Source: Campanula takesimana (taxonomy: Eukaryota; Streptophyta; Magnoliopsida; Asterales; Campanulaceae). From it: a DNA stretch of 64,000 nt. Each line of letters begins with the position of its first letter. The stretch's first letter is position 1. The position numbers were made by a program, and so were the translations under genes. The stretch is taken from positions 620,001 through 684,000 of the forward strand of contig JAOWBW010000191.1 of assembly GCA_026119855.1 (NCBI GenBank), in the 5' to 3' direction. Below, one piece after another: positions 42,550 through 55,032 of this stretch. Under the pieces are notes generated by a model, which was not told where the DNA came from, searched no databases, and saw only the letters and a list, made by a program, of their open reading frames with translations.

Positions 42550-42899
42550 ATAAAGTTTCAGTTATTTTCGCTTTAATCCTTGGTTGCCACGCCAAGATGA
42601 TGTGCTTTTATTTCAAAGTTTGTTGTGTTTGTTTTTCCTTTTGAATGTAATGTTTGCAAGTTCAACGTGGGGAATAAAAAGCTTTCTTTACTTTTAATGA
42701 CCGGACCCGAAGGTTGCCTACGTTCCTCTTTAGAAGGTCAGGTCAACGTAGTTCGACACAGTTACATGAAATTTTGCGTGCCTCCTGTTTTTTACCTAGA
42801 ACTGCCCTTTCGGGTTTTCACCTCTAGTGGGGCTGTCTTTTGCGCCTCTTTTTTTTTTTTTTTTACAGACTCGATAGGAAACACAAATCTCTGCGTCTT
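42550..42899 (-). other. Convergent spacer between integrase of B and its antisense gene
   Basis: Noncoding. Contains, on the minus strand, the structured motif AACTACG...AACGTAGGCAACCTTCGG (42754-42700) and a GNRA hairpin (42830-42795), the same order as in elements E and A. An A-run (minus) is at 42849-42864. Confidence 0.7.
42795..42830 (-). ncRNA. GNRA-tetraloop hairpin after integrase of element B
   Basis: Minus strand: CACTAGAGGTGAAAACCC, GAAA, GGGCAGTTCTAGG. Outer stem CTAGA/TCTAG, inner stem CCC/GGG, GAAA loop. Sequence outside the paired and loop positions differs from elements A and E while the pairing is kept. Confidence 0.7.
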
Positions 42900-44144
42900 C
42901 TACGCATAATACTTCTTCAATTTGCTGAGGTTGCAGGGCTGAACAAGGTCTTCTCCAAATTCAGTTTGCAGGAACACGGCTCCACCAGACTGTATCTTCT
43001 TGACAATGTAGGGGCCCAACCACGGAGACTTCCATTTCCCTCGGGGGTCGACATAACTTGGTGGCTTTTCTCGCAGCACAAGATCTCCCATTTTGATATT
43101 GCGGTCTTTCACTTTCTTGTTAAATGCTCTGGCAATTCTGCACTGGTACGCACGATTGTGCTCAAGGGCCAACAACCGCTTTTCATCGAGCAATGCTAAC
43201 TCTTCATGGCGACTTTGTAACCAATCAACTTCAGACACTTGATTCTCAAGTAGCACTCTCATAGAGGGGATTTCAAGCTCAATCGGGAGAACTGCTTCCA
43301 TGCCAAATGCAAGTGAATAAGGAGTAGCCCCAGTCGGTGTCCGAACAGATGTGCGGTATCCTCACAAGGCTAAAGGCAGCTTCTCGGACCAATCTTTTCC
43401 AGTGATAGCCATCTTTCTAATGATGTTCTCCAGGGTTTTGTTCGCCGCTTCTACCGCTCCATTGGCTTGGGGTCGATAGGGGGATGACTTGTGTCTGACC
43501 ACCCGGAATTCGTCAAGCAATCGGTTGACTTCCCCTTCAAAGTGAGTTCCATTATCTGAGATCATCTCATAAGGGACCCCATATCTGTAGAAAATGTTGG
43601 TACTAATGAACTCGGCTACCTTCTTGGCATTCAAAACTTTGTAAGCAGCGGCCTCAACCCACTTGGTGAAGTAATCGATAGCTATGAGCACGTATTCTTG
43701 CCCACCCGAACCTTTCGGTTTGACCTGACCAATAACAGCTATCCCCCATGTGGAGAAAGGACAAGGAGCAGTTGATTGATAAACAACGTGTGGCGGCAGA
43801 TATTGTAAACTAGCGTACCGCTGACACTGATCACAGGTTCGCACTTTCATCATACAATCCTTTTCCATCGTGGTCCAGTAGTACCCTTGCCTCACTATCT
43901 TCTTAGCGAGCATGTGCCCATTCATGTGGGGTCCACACAGTCCCCCATGGATTTCATCCATGATTATATTCGCCTCAGTCTTATCTACACAGAGCAAATT
44001 TGGTCCGTGATGATACCTTTTGTACAACTGATCTCCGGAAATCACAAATTGGGAGGCCCATCTGCGCATTGCAATCCTTGCCCTTTTGTCCTTTCTGGAG
44101 GGTAGGTCCCATTCCTGAGCACATTCCATACGTCTGTATACCAC
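42900..44144 (-). pseudogene. Integrase of element B, with lost catalytic Asp and a stop
   Basis: Zinc-finger region with GYYWTTMEKDC and CDQCQR. In the DDE core the first Asp block reads TWGIAVIGQ: the catalytic Asp is Ala (codon at 43739-43737). Second Asp MISDNGTHF and Glu in NGAVEAANKT are kept. An in-frame TGA at 43364-43362 (in LPLAL-stop-GYRTS) cuts the protein; the same frame continues with AVLPIELEIPS and the GPY module SPWLGPYIVK to the native TAG at 42900. A frameshift near 44100 separates it from aRH. Closely related to the integrase of E and A but a distinct family. Confidence 0.92.
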
Positions 44145-46300
44145 GGCCCTTCATTCTCTTCGCTTTCTAGCTCAATATCCAGGCAGTAGGCTGGGATTGA
44201 TCTCTTACTAACCACAAACGGCTTTACCATAACATCTGCAGGGAATTCCATGATGGAGGCTAGGGTAGCCAATGCATCTGCGAATCTGTTTCGGTCCCTT
44301 GGGAGATAATGGAATGAGATATCTGAGAAGCGTTCTGTGAGCGCTACCAGTCGAATATGATACTGCTGTAGTCTTGGATCCAGGATTTTCCATTTTCCCT
44401 CGACCTGATTGATGATCAAGGCGGAGTCCCCGAACACTTCAATTTCTTTGACCCCTCGATTTAATGCTTCTCCCAGGCCGGCGATGCAAGCCTCATACTC
44501 TGCTGTGTTATTCAAACAGTCGAAGTCTAACCGGATAGCAATGGGCGTGTGCGCATCACTTGGATCAATGAGCAAGATTCCAATTCTAAAACCTCTCTTG
44601 TTTGCAGCCCCATCAAAGAAGAGTTTCCACTTATTCTCCGAACAATCAACAGTGTAGATCCCTTCATCGGGAAACTGAGCTTCTGGTCCGGGCTCAAGAT
44701 CAAGAGCCAAATCTGCAAGCTGGTCTGCTATCACCCTTCCTTTAATGGACTTAGGCGTTGCGTAAGTCATATCAAACTCGCTTAAGAGAAAAGCCCACTT
44801 GGCCACTCGATTGGACATGGTTGGCCTTTCGAGGATGTACTTCACTGGATCTATTCGGGATATAATCTGGACAGGTAAGGATTGCAGATAAATTTTTAAT
44901 CGCTGCGAGACCCAAACCAAACCGGTACATGCCTTTTCCAACGCTGAGTAGTTCAATTCACTCCCTTGTAGCTTTCTGCTAACAAAATAGATGGCACTTT
45001 CCACCCAGGAGTCCTCTTTTTCTTGTGCAAGCATTGCTCCTACTGCAGTATCAGTAATTGTTAGGTACAGTCGTAAGGGTTTGTACGAATGTGGTGGCGC
45101 CAAGACCGGTGGGCTTGTCAAGTATTCTTTGACCTTTTCAAAAGAAATCTGGCATTCTTCATCCTATGATCGATCGGTGTCCTTTTTTAGGAGCTTAAAG
45201 AGCGGTTCACACATCATGGTTAACTGCCGTATGAATCTGCTAATGTATTGAATCCTTCCCAAGAAACCTTTCACCTCTTTTTGAGTTCGAGGTTGACGCA
45301 TTTCTGTGATGGCCTTTATTTTGTCGGGGTCGACTTCAATCCATTTTTCAGTTACCAAGAAACCTAAGACTTTGCCTCAGACAGTACCGAATGTACATTT
45401 AGCAGGATTCAATTTCATGTGGTACTTCCGCAACCTTTCGAAGAACTTTTTGAGGTCAATCAGATGCTGAGCGCCTTTTTCAACTGAGTGCACAATCATG
45501 TCATCCACGTAGATTTCAAGCTCTTTGTGGATCATGTCATGAAAAAGGGTCGTAGCACCTCTTTGATAAGTGGTTCCGGCATTTTTAAGACCGAAAGGCA
45601 TCACAGTATAGCAGAACGTCCCCCACGGGGTGATGAAGGAAGTTTTCTCTTGATCTTCTACTGCCATCTTAATTTGGTTATAACCCGCCATTCCATCAAC
45701 GAACGACTTCACTTTTTGCATTGCAACCGAGTCCACCAAAATGTCAATATTTGGTAACGGGAAATCATCCTTCGGGCAAGCCTTGTTGAGGTCTCTGAAA
45801 TCAACACATATCCGGACTTTGCCGTTCGCCTTTTCAACTGTGACCATATTGGACAACCATTGGGGATACTCCACAACTCGGATGAAGCCTACTTGTAGCA
45901 GCCTCTCGATCTCCTCTTTAACCTGAAGGGCCCACTGCGGCTTGATTCTGCGTAGTTTCTGCTTGACCGGTTTGGCGTCAGGAAAGGTAGGAATTCGGTG
46001 TTCCACGATCGTCGGATCTAACCCTGGCATGTCTTCATACGACCAGGCAAACACATCAACAAATTCTTTGAGTAAACTGATCAGCTGTTCCCTGTCAGCC
46101 CCTTGCATGAAGCTCCCGATCTTCATTTCTTTGACTTCTTCATTCAGCCCCAGATTGATGGTAGACAGATTTTCCCCACAGGCTTCCAATTTTCGTTCCC
46201 CACGCTGTTTTGCTAACCTGTTTGACTCGATTAAATAGTCTTTTTCATCTTGACTTATGTTTTTTAAAGATTCATGATTAACTTTAGTTGTTGTTAAATT
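44100..46300 (-). pseudogene. RT-RNase H-aRH of element B, broken by two stops
   Basis: One reading frame. RT: MVTVEKANGKVRICVDFRDL, MAGYNQIKM, VMPFGLKNAG and the YVDD active site (about 45511-45500). TGA at 45379-45377, then GFLVTEKWIEV and TAG at 45166-45164. RNase H: LTITDTAVGAMLAQEKE, YFVSRKLQGSELNYSALEK. Then a second RNase H (aRH): WKLFFDGAANKRGFRIGILL, NTAEYEACIAGL, VFGDSALIINQ and YLPRDRNRFADALATLAS. Two RNase H domains in tandem before integrase are diagnostic for the Tat clade. At least one stop (CGA to TGA pattern) is a likely methyl-C deamination. The open frame can be followed upstream to about 46300. Confidence 0.93.
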
Positions 46301-46369
46301 TTAATTTGTTTAAATCATTTTTTAAAATATTGGCAACCGAGGAGTAAGCGGAAATAGAGGAAACTTCAT
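46301..46369 (-). other. AT-rich break between protease linker and RT of B (possible intron remnant)
   Basis: Stops in all minus-strand frames, over 80 percent A+T. The linker frame ends TTTTTGTGA at 46370 and the RT frame opens at about 46300. Ogre-type relatives carry a spliced intron at exactly this place between protease and RT. A GT (in TTTTTGTGAATG) and possible AG acceptors exist, but no clear branch or pyrimidine tract, so this is only a possibility. Confidence 0.3.
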
Positions 46370-47690
46370 TCACAAAAAGGGGAGTACAAGCTCGGCGACC
46401 GCGTCGAGGTCCTCGACAGTGAGGTCCTCTTCGGGAGTCCCGGAAACAACATTAGATAGCACAAAGGGTTCAAAAGCGGGGCCATCAGGGCGAACATAAC
46501 CAAACTGCTCCACCAGAGTGTCAGTAGTAGCGAGCGGGCCAGTGGTTCTGGACCAGTTATTAAGTGGTGCCACTGCCGGCTTGAGGTGCTTCACCGGGTC
46601 ATAAGCTTCACTATTACCATTTTCGATCATAACCACATATCCGTCTTCAAGACCAATTCCTTCAAACAACCCGAAGACATCATCTTCTTCATCAATATTC
46701 CACGGAATAATCGGGTCCAGTTGCTTATAGGAACTGCCCATATCAAAGTTTTCATCGACCATCTTGATATTCTCAAATACTTCCCATCCAGCATGAGGCT
46801 TTTCATTAATGACAATAACTGGCTCAAAAGGCATAACATACGCGACATCTTCAACTTTGTAAACAAAATATCCCTTCCAGGACTTTTCATAAGGACGGAG
46901 TGGGGGGAGCTTATAGGTCCTTCCACTTTTGATAGCAGTCTGTCTCTCCCTTTTCTGACGTACAGCTTCGGCGATTTCGGCAGGAATCGGTTTGTAGCCA
47001 GCCCAAAAGGAAGGAAGAAAAATGGAACATCATCCTTGATAGGTTCAATACACCCTTGTTGCTCTTTTCCAAGCCCCATCATAGGCAGGAACTTCATCTT
47101 CTTGACCATATTCAAGGCCATTGCGTCTCCATACCTGGTCCGCTTTCTACCAATTAGATCGGTCTCCTTGACATATTCAATAGCATGGATCCGAGCTTGT
47201 GGGATCACTTCAAAACCACTCAAGAAGATGCCAGTATCTTTGTGCTCAATTCCCAAAATCGGGAGGTCATGAACTTGCGTATCATCTTGGGCATGAACTA
47301 CCACTACATGATTGTCGTGGATGAACTTGATGCACTGATGGTAGGAGGAAGCTACCCCTCTTACTCCATGGATCCAAGGGCGTCCCAAGAGTAGACTGAA
47401 TGAGGACTTGATATCAATCACTTGAAATTCAATCGGCATGACAAGAGGGCCAATGGTGAGAGTGAGAAGGACAACACCCAGAACACAGCGACTGGTGCTA
47501 TCGTAAGCACGAACCACTTGAGAAGATGGGGCCAAATCAGTTATCATGATTCCCAAATCTGCGAGAACATGCACGGGGCATACATTTACTGAGGAGCCAT
47601 TATAGATCAAAACACGAGCTAAGTGCTCACCTCCGACCCCAACTGTGATGTGCAGAGCCTCGACATGATTAAGACCAATTTTGGTGCATC
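46370..47690 (-). pseudogene. Protease, G-patch-like motif and acidic linker of element B
   Basis: The protease block reads RVLIYNGSSVNVCP, where the family has Asp before Asn-Gly: the catalytic Asp is Tyr (TAT, 47604-47602). FSLLLGRPWIH marks the second half of the protease. Further on is GLGKEQQGC, resembling the G-patch that follows protease in Tat elements. A frameshift near 47000 precedes an acidic linker (154 residues, DEEDDVFGLFEGIG) ending at 46370. A frameshift near 47680 separates it from gag. The linker has no known fold. Confidence 0.82.
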
Positions 47691-49946
47691 GAGATCGGTA
47701 AAAGTGATGATATTCCCAAAATGAATGTTGCCGATCATGTGGACAAGGTCATTGGGAGAAGTCTCGATCGGGATGACAGCTTGAGCAAGAGCTTTAACCA
47801 ACACGTCTCGGTGCTCCTGTGAAGACGAGAGCAAACCCCAAATGGATATATTAGCCTGGGTTTTCTTTAACTGGGTCAAGACCGGGTTCTCGGCGACCTT
47901 CTCTTTCTGAGCGGGGACTTCTTCTTTATCCTTTCCCAATTCACTTGCCTCGGGATTTGGAGGCTGATAGGCTCTTCCCGAGCGAGTGAGGTGATTCACA
48001 TTTCTGCCAACCCAAGTGGCCTTTTTAACAGGGGCCTTTTGCTCCTTAACAGCTTTAGCACTAGACAAAATCGAATCCCAAGAGATCATATGGCATTCAA
48101 AATCTTCGGAGATAACAGGAGTTACAGTGTAATTCAAAGCTTTCTTCGGAACGATGAAACTAGTCCTTGAGTAGTTTCCTTCAAACTCGATCACATGGAT
48201 CCCTGGCAAGGGATTAGTCACCACATTTGGTTGGGGCGGCTTCTGAATGAGTCCATCGTCTATCATGTCTTGCAGAGTGTGTCTCAAACTCCAACATTCA
48301 TTTGTCGCATGACCAGGTGATACGTGGTATGCATAATATTTACTTGCATCCCAATTCTTAGGAGGCGGATTAGGCGGGCGGTATCCTTCTATCGGCTTTA
48401 GTACTCCTTGGGCGACCAATTCTTGAAAGATAGTAGACAATGGAGCGCTGAATTTATCAAAATGGCGATCTCTCCGATTTCCACCATTCCTTCGCTGATC
48501 GGTGACAGAGTTCACAGACCCGTCTTGATTATAACACGGAGGTGCCCTATTGTAGCTGCTCCGGCTTGGTCCCACATTGCTGTTCCAAAAAGGAGCAGGG
48601 GTCATGGCAACATTGTTCACAAATGGTGCCGGGGCTTTAGCAGCGGATCGGAATCTGTAGGAGCTAGGAGAAGAATCTAGCTTGATCACCCCAGTTCGGA
48701 CATCTTCGTTAATACGAGAACCCACATCAAGAATAGAAGCAAAATCTGGAAACGGGAGATATTTCATCTTATCTGCATACACCGGCTGAAGATTCTTAAG
48801 GAAAATACGAGTTTGCTCGGCACTGTCAGGCCTCTCCAGAGTTTGAGCAACTTTCTTCCTCCACCTACTTGCAAATTCAGAAAAGGATTCCTTCTCACGC
48901 TGAGCACACGAATCGAGGTCACGACGGCTCTTCTCCCAGTTGGAGTTATCTTTGTATCGCTTCTGGAATTCATCCACGAGCTTCCCCCAATTATCAACCA
49001 GATTGGCATCCACAGTCATAAACCACTGCTTAGCGGCTCCTACCAAAGTCAGATGGAAGTTGGAGTCCATCGCACCAACATTAGCCCCACGAGACTGCAT
49101 TGCATGAGCGTAAGATTTCAGGTGGGCCATTGGGCAACCTGTACCGTCAAATTTCTCCACATCGGGCATTTTGAATTTAGGAGGCAGAACAGCAAATGGA
49201 GATAATTTCAAGGAATATGCAGAAAACTCCCCTTTATTCATGACCTTTCTCAACATTTCTTTTATTTCGCTCATTTCAATCTCAGCTTTAGTAAGGGGTA
49301 CATATGGGACACCCTTGTAGAACGCTTCCATTTGGCAGACTAGGTTAGGATCTTGCCCCTGGGAAGTTCCTTGATTAATCTGAGAGGCACCGCTAGCAAA
49401 CGCACCATAAGCGTTGGGCTACTGATTCGGATACAGAGTCTGCATATACTGAGCAAAGGCATTATGATCAGGCGGATACTGAGACGGATGCACAGCAAAA
49501 TTTGCTGGATTCGGGATGAAGGGCTGGTGAGTGCCACTGAAGTCTGGATGAGCCACATTACCCTGAGGAGGGATGTTCTGGTGATGACTCTGGCCGATGG
49601 TGTTGCTACCAATAGGATTCAAGTTGATGGTAGGGATGCCACTTCCATTGGGACCTGTATTGCCATTGGGATTAGGATTGGGAACCCCATTTCCGGTCTG
49701 ATTAACGTTCGGATCGCCATTGGGAGTTCTGTTGGGGTTGCCATTGGGAGCCCCATTACTATTCTGATTCTGCAACTGCACAAGTGTAGCCAGTAGCTCA
49801 TCTTGCTGAATCCTCATCTGACCCAACACATTCTGCTCCAACCATGCTTGAAGACCTGGTGGCGGCACATAGGCTTCCTCATTTCCTTCCTGGGCCATTG
49901 CAATAGCTTCTTCGGTTACAGGTACTGTCTCGGCAACTCGGATCAA
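47619..49946 (-). pseudogene. gag: Gag of element B, one premature stop
   Basis: Open from upstream of 49946 (no ATG seen at the start) with an Asn/Pro/Gly-rich N-terminal region (about 49800-49600). An in-frame TAG at 49421-49419 precedes the main part from ATG 49331 (570 residues). Capsid domain: FKMPDVEKFDGTGCP, LVGAAKQWFM, FQKRYKDNSNWEKS, REKESFSEFASRWR. C-terminal linker with HLTRSGRAYQPPNPEA. No CCHC knuckle is evident, as is usual for this clade. Forms the particle shell. The stop may be a CAG to TAG change. Confidence 0.88.
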
Positions 49947-50880
49947 CCTCCCCTTACTGTTTCTAGCTCCCCCTTTCCAAGTAGATGCCAGGCTTAGAGT
50001 ATCTGAAAGGGATGGTGTTTAGGGCTGTTTAGAGAGTGAAAAGGATCGAGATTTTCCGAGTTTGATTCAAAAGGAGTTCAAAAATCAAAATCAATCTTAA
50101 AATGCCAGATAAGCACTTGCTTTATTTTGACATGTTTTTGCATGAATCTTGGAATAGTGGATACCATCTCCAAAGTATAGGACCAACGTTTTTCACCTGT
50201 ACTGTACTATTGGCCGTCCGAGCCCCTAGCGAAGGGCCTATACTCTTTCTGTGATCCACCATTCGGTTACGGTCTATGTGAGGGTCTTGACAATTTCAAG
50301 TCAATCCAAGAATTTCAACATGATATCCACAATTGAGGTCGATTATAACCTTTTGGGAATTCATAGGATTGAAGTTTAATTGTTTAGGCAAAAACCGACA
50401 TGAAGTCTGTGACGTGTTATTTTCGAAAGAATATGGACATCGCATTTCGGATTTTGAAGCTTGGCTTACACCCATCACAGCGACCGTAGGCGCTGCAAAG
50501 GGGGAAACAGTATACCGTTGACCCTATGGGGAAGTCAAGTGAGCTCCCTTATGCCCCAGGTTTACCGTCTCGGGTTTGAGATTCTAAGACGCTTTTCAAA
50601 AAACGTGCATGTGTGTGAGGTATCTATGAGTTCGAAAAATCATTTTGAAAGCACGTAAAGAAAACAAGAAAATCATTTTTTTTTCCTTTTTTACTTGTTT
50701 TACCCCTTTTTTGGGGAATCACTCACCACGCAATGCATATATATATATATATATACAAATAAGATAAGCGAAAAAACGCCCCTGCAAAACAGAGGTTAGG
50801 GCACAGATATATACACCCCAAGTAAGGCACATAAAGCATGGCACACACAAAGATTTAGAGTCTAGCCCACTTTAAAACAA
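49947..50880 (-). other. 5' untranslated leader of element B
   Basis: Between primer site and gag. Contains an (AT)n run at about 50737-50757 and an acceptor-like CCCTTTCAG (near 50010, minus). No convincing ORF; short open frames on either strand lack recognisable features. Confidence 0.6.
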
Positions 50881-50899
50881 GTCCCCAGCAGAGTCGCCA
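50881..50899 (-). other. Primer binding site of element B (tRNA-Arg type)
   Basis: Minus strand TGGCGACTCTGCTGGGGAC begins one base after the 5' LTR end (CTGTCACA). It agrees with the tRNA-Arg primer site used by Ogre/Tat elements and fixes the element's orientation as minus. Confidence 0.9.
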
Positions 50900-50900
50900 C

Positions 50901-52226
50901 TGTGACAGCCCGCGCCCGAGATGATCGGATCACCGCGAAATGACCGCCCGTGAAAGCGGTTCGCGCCCGTCTCATGCTGATGCGCTTTTGGAAATGCGCT
51001 CGGTTCTCAGACAATGGTTTCCTCTTGATGCTGTGATTTGATTGCAAGAGTCGCCACCTCATTTTGATTTTAGGAAAAATGAAGAAAAAACCTTTTTGAG
51101 AAAATGGGTTCGGGGGCTAAGTTACGAGAAGAGAAGGGGTTAGGCACTCTTCTCGCCCGTGATGGTCTCTATATGCGTGCCACTTATATTCAATTTTATG
51201 CCTTTTAATTTGGATTTTATGCCCTACCAAAAAATGGTGATGAAATATATATGGAGGTCTTCCTATTCTAGGAAGTTTCATTTCACAACCGGGAACTCGG
51301 TTTGAGTGGATTCCCCGATTGGTTTTCAAGAATGGTTTTGATCATATCAAGCAATAATACATCCATGGGAGGGGAGATTACACAATTACACATATACAAA
51401 AAATAGGGGAGACAAATCTCACAAATAATAATAAATATCCTCGACGGTGCTTTTGTGATTTCGGTGACACTTTCCGTCCCCGAGCCGTCGTACCTGTCCT
51501 AAAATCAATCCGATTCCAAAACTAAAAATTGGGGGTTAATCCCTGAATACTAGGGATCACAAGGGAGTTTTTGTAGACTTTTTGGACCAAGTTTAGGCCC
51601 CAAACACATGCAATAAAGTTGATCACAAAATTCAGCCCAGAAAAGGCAAACATAAACCTTAGCATGTTTATCACCAATTTTCACCATCTTAGCTTGGGAA
51701 TCTGACAAAACCCAAAGAAAAAATGTTTAATACCACGCATAAACCATGAAGATACCAAAATTTGGAGTTCATAGAATGAGTTTTAGTGGTTCAAAAGGTT
51801 TCTGACATTTCAATGTCAGAAACTGGAAGTGCAGAATCTGAATTTTTGAGTTTGAAACATATGTTTGAAAGGAGCACTTCCATTGATCCAAAAAATGTAT
51901 AAAAAATATGGTAATCATCCTGAGTTCGTGTAGAACAAAATCCATGTTTTGATCTTTGTCCAGAAAATTATTTTTCATCAAGTTTGAAGCCCAATAACAC
52001 AGAAAGGTACCACAGTGAATAAACAACTCAGAATCACTGAGACCCAAATTTATGCATGAAAATATGATCTAGGCATGGAATATGAACATGAAACTTTAGT
52101 ATCATATATTTAAACATGTTATGAACAACTTTTGTTCTTTTACCTAAACCAGAAAACCACTCTAAGATGTATATACAAGCTCATCAAAATCAAGACTCTA
52201 TACAGAAAGTAAAAACTGATTATATG
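50901..52226 (-). mobile_element. 5' LTR of element B, proximal part up to insertion F
   Basis: Collinear with 27111-28445 of the 3' LTR. Interrupted after GATTATATG by element F; ATATG at 52222-52226 is the left target duplication. Confidence 0.95.
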
Positions 52227-53209
52227 TGTAATAACCGGAATTTTAATTTAATTATTTTAATTTCGGTTTTGTTAAACTAATTAAATTATAATTAGAGTTA
52301 TAAAGTAATTTAAAGAAGTGGGCCCAAGGAATTTGAATTGGCCCGAAAATAGTATTAGTAAACCCAACCCAATTAAGCTACCCAAGAGTATAAATACTTG
52401 AGTTAGTGAATGTTAGGGTATTTTGGTTTTTATCAAAAAAAAACAATTAAACACAAAAAGGAAAAGAAAAAAAAAACCCTAAACCTTACCTATAGCAGCC
52501 GCCGGCCAGAAGCAGGAGGGAGGAGGAGCTGCGACAGTTTTTTTGAAATCTAATCCGATCATTCTCAAGGTAATGTAAAATCCTAAATGCTAGTTTTCGT
52601 TTCATTCGATTTGGAGTATTATTGAATTAGATATGAATTTTTAAAGGTTAGAATTATTATTGTTCTAGGATGATTAACCTTGAAGTTTAATGTTTAACTT
52701 GATGATTAGAATGGTGGGAATTGAATGTTATAACAATAAGATCATAACCCATGATTAATCTTGAATTAGGAATCAAAAGAATATGGATCTAAATCAATTA
52801 GCACGTTTAAAAGAATTGTCTATTTGATGAGGAGATGAAGTAAAGTATTAGAATTAATGTTTAGAAAATAAAAGAAGTAACAAAACCAGGATTTTGAACC
52901 TATTAGGGTTCGGCCGAATGGCCATGATTATGTTTGGGTATGTTTTTGGTTGATTTGTTAAGGTTTTGGTCTATTTTAAAGTGTCAAAGTTAGTTTTCCA
53001 ACCGAAAAGGACCAAACTGCATATTTTAAAAATCTGAAACAGTTAGATTTCTGACTTTTCCGTCAGTAACTAGCTGGAAGGTCTAACTGAAGGACTAGAC
53101 TGCATATTTTAAAATCTGAAACAGTTAGATTTCTGACTTTTCCGTCAGTAACTAACTGGAAGGTCTAACTGAAGGACTAAACTGCAAAGTCTAAAGTTTC
53201 TGAGGGACC

Positions 53210-53420
53210 AATCTGAAATTAGTCCAAAGTTGAAGGACTAATTTGCAATTAATCCAAAGTTGAAGGACTAATTTGCAATTAAACTAAAGTTAAAGGACCA
53301 ATCTGCAATTAATCTAAAGTCGAAGGACCAAATTGCAATTAACCCAAAGTTGAGGGACCAAATTGTAATTAACCCAAAGTTAGAGGACTTAATTGCAATT
53401 ATATCAAAGTTAAAGGACTG
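53210..53420. repeat. 30-bp tandem repeat in the F LTR (about 7 units)
   Basis: Unit CCAAAGTTGAAGGACTAATT plus TGCAATTAAT, with substitutions between units. Present identically in the 3' LTR at 61367-61577. Confidence 0.9.
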
Positions 53421-53814
53421 ACTCGTAAATCAAAGTCAGAGACTTAAACGTAAGAAAAGAAGTAACGAAGTAAAGAAGTTAAAACGCATCTCTCAGTTAA
53501 CTAAATAGAAATAGTTAACAATGTTGAGAGTACTAAAGTAAATTACTCCGTGCCTTGTAGATTTGCACAGAGAGGAGATTGTGAGGAAAAGCAATTCAGG
53601 TAAGGGATTACGTTCCTTACAGTATTTGAACTCCTGTTTATTGGAATTCGGTATTTCTTTCTAAAGTTAGCTATCAGTATGGCATGATAGTATTTGAATG
53701 AACTCTGTGTTATTGAACGTTCTTTGAAAGAATCTATACTTAGTGATGTCCCCATCGATCTACTAAGTATCGAAGTTTGAAACTTGTATCACATACTTGT
53801 ACCATGGTATGTTC

Positions 53815-53985
53815 CAATTTTAACTTGTAAGTTAATCGCTTACTCGTTAAGGCATCTAATTTTAACTTGTAAGTTAATCGCTTACTCGTTAAGGCATCTA
53901 ATTTTAACTTGTAAGTTAATCGCTTACTCGTTAAGGCATATAATTTTAACTTGTAAGTTAATCGCTTACTCGTTAAGGCATCCAA
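53815..53985. repeat. 42-bp tandem repeat in the F LTR (4 units)
   Basis: Unit AATTTTAACTTGTAAGTTAA plus TCGCTTACTCGTTAAGGCAT plus two bases. Units are almost identical and 42 is a multiple of three, which opens frames on both strands. Present identically at 61972-62142. Confidence 0.95.
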
Positions 53986-54758
53986 TGTCCAGTTAGAAAA
54001 GACATTGACGGACAGTCCAGTTAGAAAAGACTCGTCCTTAAACTAGGGATTGCATGAGTGATCACATGCCTTCTCTCAGGAATTGTCTGATTACAAGGAT
54101 GATTCTAGACCCCGAGCATATGTGTGTGGATACCATATATGTTACGACCCACACTATTGGCTGAAGAAGCTAGGTGTATGAATTGTACCTTTGGCATTGA
54201 GGTTATAATGTACGTTACCAAGGAATTGACGGAACTTGAATGAATCCCTTTGGATTGTAGTGCCATAATCCTTTGAAAGTAAAATCTTAAAAGTATTATG
54301 ACTGTATTGTTCTGCAGTCTTGAATCCAAAAGTAATTGAACCTATCCTTGCAAAAGTTATTCGAAGTATTCGTTCTGGTCGTCTCTCCTTAGTAACCGGA
54401 GAGGCCACGTATGAACTTACTGAGCATTCGTTCGCTCATCCCTTCTCTATAAATTTGTTTTCAGGATTTAAGTAGAAGGACAAGACAAGGAAAGCAGCCG
54501 TAGGAAGACGGTGGACTGAAGATTCTTAATTTAATAGTTTAAGTACGTTTATTTATCTTGATGTAAGTTGAAGTACATTAATGGTTAGGGTTGTTACCTA
54601 CCAAGACAAGTTTAAGTTACGCTTCCGCTATTGTTTGAATTTATGGTTAAATAAGGGGCCGTTGTGAACCCTAATTTGAAGTATTTATTATTGTTATTTA
54701 TGGATATTTAATGCCATTAAATGCTCAGATATTATAAGAAAATTCGGGGTGTTACAGT

Positions 54759-54770
54759 TGGTATCAGAGC
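54759..54770 (+). other. Primer binding site of F (tRNA-iMet)
   Basis: TGGTATCAGAGC two bases after the 5' LTR. Confidence 0.95.
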
Positions 54771-55032
54771 AATGGCTTTAGGTCTTATGGGAGAAAACCG
54801 GAAGTTAGGACTAATGGGAGAACTTAGTACTTAACTTGAAAAAGATCTTACTTGAGGAAGTTCAAGTGATAAAGTCTAACTCTATGAATAATACTAAGAG
54901 TGTACATAAAGTATGAATATACTTGGGAAATAGGAATCTCTTCATTATATGTCTATTTACATTCTATGAATATGTTATAATGGAATCTTGGGGTTATGTA
55001 CTAATTAAGTTACTATTGGTGTGTGTAGGATC

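Larger units (their letters stand above)
52227..54756 (+). mobile_element. 5' LTR of chromovirus F
   Basis: 2530 bp, TGTAATAACCGG...GGGGTGTTACA. TATA box TATAAATA at 52389-52396. Contains a duplicated segment of about 105 bp (53000-53180, with CTGAAACAGTTAGATTTCTG twice), a 30-bp tandem array (53210-53420) and a 42-bp tandem array (53815-53985). Confidence 0.95.

Noticed and set aside
46586..47272. 228-residue plus-strand ORF opposite the protease region of B
   Set aside because: Shadow of the minus-strand pol frame; no domain and no promoter signals.
53740..53996. Regular 42-bp repeats, at first sight CRISPR-like
   Set aside because: Head-to-tail units without variable spacers, inside a plant LTR and duplicated in the other LTR; simply a tandem repeat.
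54105..54408. Minus-strand ORFs in the F LTR (also 62262-62565)
   Set aside because: Identical in both LTRs of a very young element, which is no evidence of constraint; no motifs.
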